Source of the DNA: JBDRGC01 sp043818215
GTDB lineage: Bacteria > Chloroflexota > Anaerolineae > Anaerolineales > UBA11858
Reading direction: 5' to 3'
Length of the DNA stretch: 11,138 nucleotides
Assembly: GCA_043818215.1 (NCBI GenBank)
Contig: JBDRGC010000514.1
Coordinates: forward strand, 1-11,138
The translations under genes and the position numbers were made by a program. The notes beneath the pieces are model-generated. The model saw nothing but the letters and a program-made list of their open reading frames with translations, was not told the origin of the DNA and made no database searches. This document shows positions 6,421-11,138 of this stretch, piece after piece. The first letter of the stretch is position 1; the number at the start of each line of letters is the position of its first letter.

Positions 6421-6690
6421 ACCACTAAGGACACAAAGAGACACAAAGTAAAAACCTGATAAAACAGTAGTGGTCAAGAGTACTTTGAATACATGTCATT
6501 CCCCAAAGGGGACAAGTGTCCCAAAGGGATAAGTATGCGAATGGAACGCAGTGGAATGTGGCAATCTCCCTCTCACTAAGGAGGGGATTGCTTCGCCGGA
6601 AAAGCTAGCTCGCAATGACAGTTGTTCAAGCTATTGTTGACCAATACAAGATACGGAAAAACCTTTGTGTTCCTTTGTGTCCTTCGTGGT
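6421..6690. repeat. Inverted pair of 28-bp GTGTCCTTTGTG-type repeats
   Basis: The sequence at 6421-6448 (ACCACTAAGGACACAAAGAG and onward) and its inverse at 6663-6690 match at 25 of 28 positions. They bracket a 127-bp hairpin element, so the 319-base gap 6398-6716 is entirely repeat-derived apart from the ribosome-binding site of the next gene. Similar GTGTCCTTCGTGGTT-like repeats are widespread in bacterial intergenic DNA. A MITE-like origin is possible. Confidence 0.75.
6494..6620. repeat. Second 127-bp dispersed hairpin element (TGTCATT ends)
   Basis: The ends TGTCATT (6494-6500) and AATGACA (6614-6620) are inverted. Inner GCAATCTCC (6561-6569) pairs with GGGGATTGC (6583-6591) with one mismatch. 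Length and plan equal those of the element at 4282-4408, though the internal sequence has diverged. It contains a short repeat of the form CCCAAAGGG. Confidence 0.7.
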
Positions 6691-6716
6691 TATAGATTGT
6701 TGCTCAAGGTGAAAAA

Positions 6717-8135
6717 ATGTCGAAAAGCAAAGAATTAACACTCGAAGAAATTCAAGAAGTCGAAGAACTGTACCAACGGGCGAGGAAAGCCTTCGAAGTA
6801 ATCGAGTTCTGGCCCCAGGAGAAAGTGGACGAGATGGTTGCCGCGGTTGCCTGGGAGTGGCAAAAGCCAGAGGTAGCGCGCGAACTTGCCCACCTCGCAG
6901 TAGACGAATCGGAGATTGGCGTTTACGCAGATAAGGTCGCCAAGATCCAGAGCAAAACCAAAGGCACCCTGTGGGATATGAAAGGTGTGCAAACCTGTGG
7001 GCTGGTGGAGGAAGACAAAGAGAGGGGACTGCGTATTTATGCTAAACCGATGGGCGTCGTTGCCAACGTGGTGCCTTCCACGAATCCTGAGTCAACGGTC
7101 TGCTGCATCGGGTTGAGTCTTTTGAAGACCAGAAATGCAATGATCGTCTCGCCTCACCCCCAAACCCAGGGCAGCTCTGCGCTGACGGTCGAATATGGAC
7201 GCAAGGCGCTGCGTAAGATCGGTGCTCCTGAAGACCTGATACTGTGCGTGGAAAATACCAGCCGCCTGAAGGCTCGCGAGGTGATGTCCAAATGCGACTT
7301 CGTTGTGGCGACGGGTGGCGCAGCGTTGGTAGAAGTGGTGTATGCCGCCGGTAAACCGAGTCACACCGTCAGTTCCGGAAATGTGATCTCCATCATCGAT
7401 GAAACCGCGGACTTGAAAGCCGCGGCCAATAAGATCGTCAGGTCGAAGGTAGCCAATAACTCCGCCTCGTGCTCATCTGAAAACGCCGTAGCGCTGGAAG
7501 CCAGCATCTTCGATGAAATGGTCGAATGCCTGAAAGCCGAAGGCGGTTATATGTGCAGCACAGAGGAGCGCGAGAAACTACGCACGCTTATGTGGCCCGA
7601 TGGCAAGATGTTGAACCGCAAGATCGTTGCCAGAACAGCGCTACGCATCGCGGAGATGGCCGGGCTGGATGTCACCGCAGATACTCGCTTCCTGATGGTA
7701 CTGGGCGAAAAGGCCGGTCCCGAAGACCGCTTCTCAGGCGAGAAGATTTCCCCCGTGCTCACAGTCTGGAAATGGGATAATTTCAGCGAGATGGTCGAAC
7801 GCATGAAGGAAATGCACCGCTTCTCCGGCGAGGGTCACTCTGCTTCCATCCACTCTGAGCGTGATGACCGCAAAATCGAACTGGCCCTCAAAGCCAATGT
7901 CGGCAGGGTCAATTGCAATATGCCCCACGCCATGGCGAATAGCGGCAGTTGGTTCAACGCCAATCCCTTCACCGATACGCTCGGCGGTGGCACTTGGGCT
8001 GGGAATATGACCAGCGAAAACGTCAACTACAAGCACTTTTTGAATTACACCTGGCTGTCGGAGCCGTTCCCGGAATACGTCCCAACCGATGAAGACCTGT
8101 TTGGGGATTATTTCGCCAGGTGGGGCAAGGATTAA
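6717..8135 (+). CDS. CoA-acylating aldehyde dehydrogenase, SauS-like; candidate phosphonoacetaldehyde dehydrogenase
   Basis: The 472-residue protein belongs to the acylating branch of the aldehyde dehydrogenase superfamily (EutE, AdhE, SauS), which turns an aldehyde, CoA and NAD(P)+ into an acyl-CoA. Seen are the VVPSTNPESTVCC segment (119-130), LLKTRNAMIVSPHPQT with the SPHP motif typical of acylating members, the Rossmann segment around VATGGAALV, the nucleophile C252 in NNSASCSSENAV, and C-terminal GGGTWAGNMTSENVNYKHFL. The N-terminal block (WQKPEVARELAHLAVDESEI, then DKVAKIQSKTKGTL) is what I associate with sulfoacetaldehyde dehydrogenases of the SauS type. AAGGTG (6706-6711) sits 5 bases before the ATG. 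Because phnW and pbfA upstream make phosphonoacetaldehyde, the isosteric phosphonate is the likeliest substrate; sulfoacetaldehyde is the alternative. The product would be phosphonoacetyl-CoA. Confidence 0.88.
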   Translation: MSKSKELTLEEIQEVEELYQRARKAFEVIEFWPQEKVDEMVAAVAWEWQKPEVARELAHLAVDESEIGVYADKVAKIQSKTKGTLWDMKGVQTCGLVEEDKERGLRIYAKPMGVVANVVPSTNPESTVCCIGLSLLKTRNAMIVSPHPQTQGSSALTVEYGRKALRKIGAPEDLILCVENTSRLKAREVMSKCDFVVATGGAALVEVVYAAGKPSHTVSSGNVISIIDETADLKAAANKIVRSKVANNSASCSSENAVALEASIFDEMVECLKAEGGYMCSTEEREKLRTLMWPDGKMLNRKIVARTALRIAEMAGLDVTADTRFLMVLGEKAGPEDRFSGEKISPVLTVWKWDNFSEMVERMKEMHRFSGEGHSASIHSERDDRKIELALKANVGRVNCNMPHAMANSGSWFNANPFTDTLGGGTWAGNMTSENVNYKHFLNYTWLSEPFPEYVPTDEDLFGDYFARWGKD

Positions 8136-8189
8136 GCGATAAAGGGGGAAGGCCAAAGATCGGTTGAGCGTCCCGTACTGAGTCGCCGT

Positions 8190-8414
8190 GTTGAGCTTGT
8201 CGAAACATAATCGTAACTACTCAGCCAGCCCCCCTGCCCCCCCAATCTTGGGGGGAACCCGTGTTACTCAGCCCAATTTTGGAGAGAATCCGTATTGCTC
8301 CCCCCAGGATTGGGGGGCAGGGGGGGCGCTTCGGGCGTTGTTTAACCAGATTCGTTGTCTACCTGAGTAGTCACATATTATCGAAGTATACACCTTGGTT
8401 TCGATAAGCTCAAC
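8190..8414. repeat. 225-bp nested palindrome in the convergent gap
   Basis: The gap 8136-8595 between convergent genes holds three nested inverted pairs. These are GTTGAGCTTGTCGAAAC (8190-8206) with 8398-8414 (16 of 17), ACTACTCAG (8216-8224) with CTGAGTAGT (8363-8371), and a 29-base C-run/G-run block (8228-8256 with 8299-8327, each itself containing CCCCCCAATCTTGGGGGG-like dyads). It may stop transcription from both sides. I see no gene in it, and only one short repeat in 8415-8595. Confidence 0.75.
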
Positions 8415-8446
8415 CCAAACGGCTACTCAATCAGCGAAATCGTGTT

Positions 8447-8465
8447 GGGGGCTGAACGGTTACAA
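8447..8465. repeat. 19-bp dispersed motif, copy 1 (GGGGGCTGAACG core)
   Basis: GGGGGCTGAACGGTTACAA at 8447-8465 recurs with one mismatch at 9519-9537. The two copies lie in different intergenic gaps on either side of the nucleoside phosphorylase gene. Confidence 0.65.
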
Positions 8466-8595
8466 GATTATGGTTCCGGCCTGTCCCAGCGTATCGGCAG
8501 TACCTAGCACAGGTTTTCGGGGACTTGTACGGGTTAGGAAGGAAACTACCACAAATTGACTCGTGAGTGTAAAACAGTCCGTCCCAGGATCAAAC

Positions 8596-9366
8596 CTATA
8601 ACGTCAGACACGCCTCTGCCGCCAGCCAGAAAAGCCGCTCGCGCAGAGTGAATCGATTTTGCCAGTCGCGGTTGTCCCATTCAACCTCGCCGCTGACATC
8701 GTCACCGCCATAGAGTATTTGACCCAGGGTCACGCCGCGGAATTGTGCCACAGCGAAAAAGCCCGCGGCTTCCATCTCTACGGCGATGCAGCCCTCGGCG
8801 CGACGCAATTGGACCTTTTCAGGGGTTTCGCGGTAGGGGCCATCGGTGGTCCACGTCTTTCCGGAGATGTAGGGGATTTTGTGAGCTTGAAGCACTTTCT
8901 CGATAGCGGAAATCGCCTCCGGGCTGGCTAGAGCCTCCCTTCCCGGGGGCAGGTAGTGATAGGATGTGCCCTCGTCCCGCACGGCAGCGGTCGGCACGAT
9001 CAAATGCCCGACGGAAATCTCCCGGTCAAGGACGCCGCATCCCCCGCATGCAATGAACTTCCGGCACCCCAGGGGTATGGTCTCCTCCAACAATCCGCAG
9101 GCCAGCGCTGCGCCCACACCCGGGTGAAAGGCTGCCAGCCGCTTCCCCCGAAATTCCAATTCGTAAAGGGGGCGGTCCATATCAGCCCAGGGACGGTGAG
9201 CGATGATCTTGGATTTACCCTCTGCGTGCAGCTTTTCGAGCACCTCCGAAAAAAAGGTGATTACGCAGTGTTGGGGAGCGTCGATAGATTTGATCACCTT
9301 GCCCGGCTCGATGAGAGCTTCAGGGGCAGGATCGTATTCAAGGATGGGGTAGTCTTGGGGTTCCAT
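8596..9366 (-). CDS. Nucleoside phosphorylase (PNP/UDP phosphorylase family)
   Basis: The 256-residue protein fits the PNP_UDP_1 family, which cleaves a nucleoside with phosphate to free base and pentose 1-phosphate in salvage. Visible signs are the phosphate/base region around HPGVGAALACG (81-91), the ACGGCG turn (106-111), GHLIVPTAAVRDEGTSYHYL (120-139), TTDGPYRET (173-181), and the ribose-binding Glu motif AVEMEAAGFFAVA (195-207). The base-pocket residues are closest to uridine-phosphorylase-like members, but base preference cannot be decided by eye. AGGAGG lies 5 bases before the ATG (complement of 9372-9377). It is transcribed in the same direction as groEL but is separated from it by a terminator and repeats, so it should have its own promoter within 9367-9580. 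It converges on the phosphonate genes and shows no link with them. Confidence 0.93.
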   Translation of the reverse strand: MEPQDYPILEYDPAPEALIEPGKVIKSIDAPQHCVITFFSEVLEKLHAEGKSKIIAHRPWADMDRPLYELEFRGKRLAAFHPGVGAALACGLLEETIPLGCRKFIACGGCGVLDREISVGHLIVPTAAVRDEGTSYHYLPPGREALASPEAISAIEKVLQAHKIPYISGKTWTTDGPYRETPEKVQLRRAEGCIAVEMEAAGFFAVAQFRGVTLGQILYGGDDVSGEVEWDNRDWQNRFTLRERLFWLAAEACLTL

Positions 9367-9453
9367 GCGGGCCTCCTGCGGGGTATTGGGTCAATGTTAT
9401 CATAGAGCGTTGCCTCCGGCCATCTGTCTGCCGATAGGCAAGCAACCAATTTC

Positions 9454-9512
9454 AATAGAACGCGGACACTTGTACCTGCGCCAAGTGCAGGTACAAGTGT
9501 CCGCGTTCTATT
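9454..9512. repeat. Perfect 26-bp inverted repeat with 7-base loop
   Basis: The left arm 9454-9479 (AATAGAACGCGGACACTTG and onward) is the exact reverse complement of 9487-9512, around the loop GCCAAGT. No T-run follows on either strand. It lies upstream of the nucleoside phosphorylase start and downstream of the groEL terminator. A dispersed repeat unit is likelier than a terminator. The rest of 9367-9580 shows only the short repeats listed separately. Confidence 0.85.
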
Positions 9513-9518
9513 TCACCA

Positions 9519-9537
9519 GGGGGCTGAACGCTTACAA
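9519..9537. repeat. 19-bp dispersed motif, copy 2 (GGGGGCTGAACG core)
   Basis: GGGGGCTGAACGCTTACAA differs from the copy at 8447-8465 at one base. It sits between the 26-bp hairpin and a heptamer array. Confidence 0.65.
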
Positions 9538-9542
9538 TAGTT

Positions 9543-9577
9543 CACGTATCACTCGTCATGTATCACGTATCATCATC
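9543..9577. repeat. Heptamer tandem array (CACGTAT-type)
   Basis: Five units of seven bases: CACGTAT, CACTCGT, CATGTAT, CACGTAT, CATCATC. The array lies directly beyond the T-tract of the groEL terminator, again at a gene end. Confidence 0.7.
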
Positions 9578-9616
9578 CCAAAAAGAAAAGACCCCTGGGA
9601 AATTCCCAAGGGTCTT
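9578..9616 (-). terminator. Intrinsic terminator of groEL
   Basis: Read on the - strand, AAGACCCTTGGGAA pairs with TTCCCAGGGGTCTT (9588-9616) with one mismatch, followed by a T-rich tail (TTTTCTTTTT, complement of 9580-9589). It begins 25 bases past the groEL stop codon, the expected place for the end of a groESL transcript. Confidence 0.9.
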
Positions 9617-9640
9617 CTATCGTTCAGCGTAAGTTCGAAC

Positions 9641-11138
9641 TTACATCATGCCGCCCATACCGCCCATACCGGCACCGCCGCCGCCCATTGCCGGTGTATC
9701 TTCGGGGATGTCGGTAATCAGAGCTTCGGTGGTCAGGATCATGGCTGCGATGGAGGCAGCATTTTCCAGGGCACCGCGGGTGACCTTTGCGGGGTCGATC
9801 ACGCCATCCTTGACCATATCGACGTACTCTTCGGTGAGCACGTTGTAACCGATCTTATCGTTGCCTTTCTCGGCATGCGCGCGGCGGACGTTCTCCAAAA
9901 CCACGGAGCCATCCTTGCCGGCGTTAGAAGCGATCATGCGCAGGGGGATTTCCAGCGCGCTGCGGACGATGCTAACACCGATCTGGGCATCGGGGTATTC
10001 CATCTTCAGTTCATCCAAGACGCACATAGCGTTGATCAGTGCCACGCCGCCGCCAGGGACGATACCGTCTTCAACGGCCGCGCGTGTTGCGGAGAGAGCA
10101 TCTTCAACACGGTGCTTCTTCTCTTTTAGCTCGGTTTCGGTGGCCGCGCCAACACGGATGATGGCAACACCGCCGGAAAGCTTAGCCATACGCTCTTGCA
10201 GTTTCTCACTGTCGTAGTCGCTGGTGCTCTTGTCGATCTCGACGTGAATCTGCTCGATGCGGCCTTTGATAGCTTTAACGTCACCCTTTCCGCCGATGAT
10301 AGTGGTGTCGTCTTTGGTGGAGACAACTTTCTCAGCACGGCCCAGATCATCAAGGGTCACGCTTTCCAGTTTACGGCCCATCTCTTCGGTAACCACGCTA
10401 CCGCCGGTCAGAATAGCGATGTCTTGTAGCATGGCCTTGCGGCGGTCGCCAAATCCTGGGGCCTTGATGGCTACCACGTTGATCATACCGCGCAATTTGT
10501 TCAACACCAGGGTGGCCAGGGCTTCACCGTCGATATCCTCAGCGAGGATAACCAGATCACGCTTACCGATTTGAACCAGTTTCTCCAGAATGGGGACGAT
10601 GTCTTGAGCAGCGGAGATCTTCTTGTCGTGGATCAGAATATAGGGTTCTTCGATATTGGCTTCCATCGACTCGGGGTCGGTGATGAAGTAAGGCGAAATA
10701 TAGCCTCGGTCGAACTGCATACCTTCGACGTACTCGGTCTCGAACTCCAGGCCCTTGGACTCTTCGACAGTGATAACGCCGTCTTTACCAACCTTGTCCA
10801 TCACGTCGGCAATCAGGTTGCCGATAGAGCGGTCTTGCGCAGAGATGGATGCGATGTTGGCGATGTCATCCCTGGTCTCGACATCGATAGCCTTCTTACT
10901 GACCTCTTCGGCCACAGCAGCAGAAGCGGCCAAAATACCCAGTTTTAGTAGCATGGGGTTGGCGCCAGCAGCCAGGTTTTTCATGCCGGCGGTGACGATG
11001 GAGTGTGCCAGCACGGTGGAGGTGGTAGTGCCATCACCAGCGATATCGTTGGTCTTGATGGCAGCTTCCTTGAGCAGCTGCGCTCCCATATTCTCGAAGG
11101 GATCTTTTAGTTCAACTTCCTTGGCAACGGTTACACCA
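9641..11138 (-). CDS. groL: Chaperonin GroEL (Hsp60), 5' partial
   Basis: About 498 residues of the 60-kDa chaperonin are present. The frame runs off the right edge (beginning GVTVAKEVELKDPFENMG), and comparison with the E. coli protein suggests roughly 50 N-terminal residues are missing. Seen are the ATPase motif AGDGTTTSTVLA with its catalytic Asp, the apical domain segments EGMQFDRGYISPYFITDPE and VAIKAPGFGDRRKAML, the hinge and equatorial GGVAIIRVGAATETELKEKK, EDGIVPGGGVALI, and the C-terminal Gly-Met tail ending GGMGGMM. It folds client proteins in an ATP-driven double ring with GroES. groES, if adjacent, would lie beyond the right edge. The ATG at the complement of 11089 is internal, not the start. 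Confidence 0.98.
   Translation of the reverse strand, partial: GVTVAKEVELKDPFENMGAQLLKEAAIKTNDIAGDGTTTSTVLAHSIVTAGMKNLAAGANPMLLKLGILAASAAVAEEVSKKAIDVETRDDIANIASISAQDRSIGNLIADVMDKVGKDGVITVEESKGLEFETEYVEGMQFDRGYISPYFITDPESMEANIEEPYILIHDKKISAAQDIVPILEKLVQIGKRDLVILAEDIDGEALATLVLNKLRGMINVVAIKAPGFGDRRKAMLQDIAILTGGSVVTEEMGRKLESVTLDDLGRAEKVVSTKDDTTIIGGKGDVKAIKGRIEQIHVEIDKSTSDYDSEKLQERMAKLSGGVAIIRVGAATETELKEKKHRVEDALSATRAAVEDGIVPGGGVALINAMCVLDELKMEYPDAQIGVSIVRSALEIPLRMIASNAGKDGSVVLENVRRAHAEKGNDKIGYNVLTEEYVDMVKDGVIDPAKVTRGALENAASIAAMILTTEALITDIPEDTPAMGGGGAGMGGMGGMM

Noticed and set aside
8188..8370. 60-codon open frame in the convergent gap
   Set aside because: It is translated entirely from the nested palindrome; the proline-rich product reflects the C-runs.
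9365..10129. Long open frame on the + strand opposite groEL
   Set aside because: It is antisense to the well-supported GroEL coding sequence and crosses the terminator and repeats; the translation resembles no known protein.

Overview
The window is a bacterial chromosomal segment of moderate GC. It looks most like a Chloroflexota (Anaerolineae-type) genome or MAG. That guess rests on gene style and on intergenic DNA packed with short heptamer repeats, hairpins and nested inverted repeats; no phylogenetic marker other than partial GroEL is present, so it is a weak inference.

Layout. Positions 1-8135 carry seven genes on the + strand: the end of a GntR/HutC-type regulator (UTRA domain), a Nudix hydrolase of the IPP-isomerase-like type, a class III PLP enzyme matching PbfA ((R)-1-hydroxy-2-aminoethylphosphonate ammonia-lyase), PhnW (2-aminoethylphosphonate-pyruvate transaminase), two overlapping and divergent citrate-synthase/citryl-CoA-lyase-fold proteins, and a CoA-acylating aldehyde dehydrogenase resembling sulfoacetaldehyde dehydrogenase (SauS). 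After a convergent, repeat-filled gap, the - strand carries a nucleoside phosphorylase (8596-9366) and groEL (9641 to the window edge, 5' end missing) with a clear intrinsic terminator.

How the genes may work together. PbfA and PhnW both make phosphonoacetaldehyde, from hydroxylated AEP and from AEP. The usual next enzymes are PhnX (phosphonatase) or PhnY plus PhnA, and none of them is visible here. The operon instead continues with an acylating aldehyde dehydrogenase whose closest functional relatives act on sulfoacetaldehyde, the sulfonate analogue of phosphonoacetaldehyde. Two citrate-synthase-fold subunits also follow, and both appear to lack the catalytic Asp. The simplest reading is a CoA-dependent branch of phosphonate catabolism: phosphonoacetaldehyde to phosphonoacetyl-CoA, then processing by the citrate-synthase-like pair, possibly C-P cleavage to acetyl-CoA and phosphate. 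The first part is family-based. The acylating step and the role of the pair are inference.

Intergenic DNA. All gaps over 250 bp are built of repeats. These include heptamer arrays at gene ends, a 597-bp nested inverted-repeat element between pbfA and phnW, two 127-bp hairpin elements of the TGTCATTGC type, an inverted pair of GTGTCCTTTGTG-type repeats, a C-rich/G-rich nested palindrome in the convergent gap, and a perfect 26-bp hairpin near groEL.
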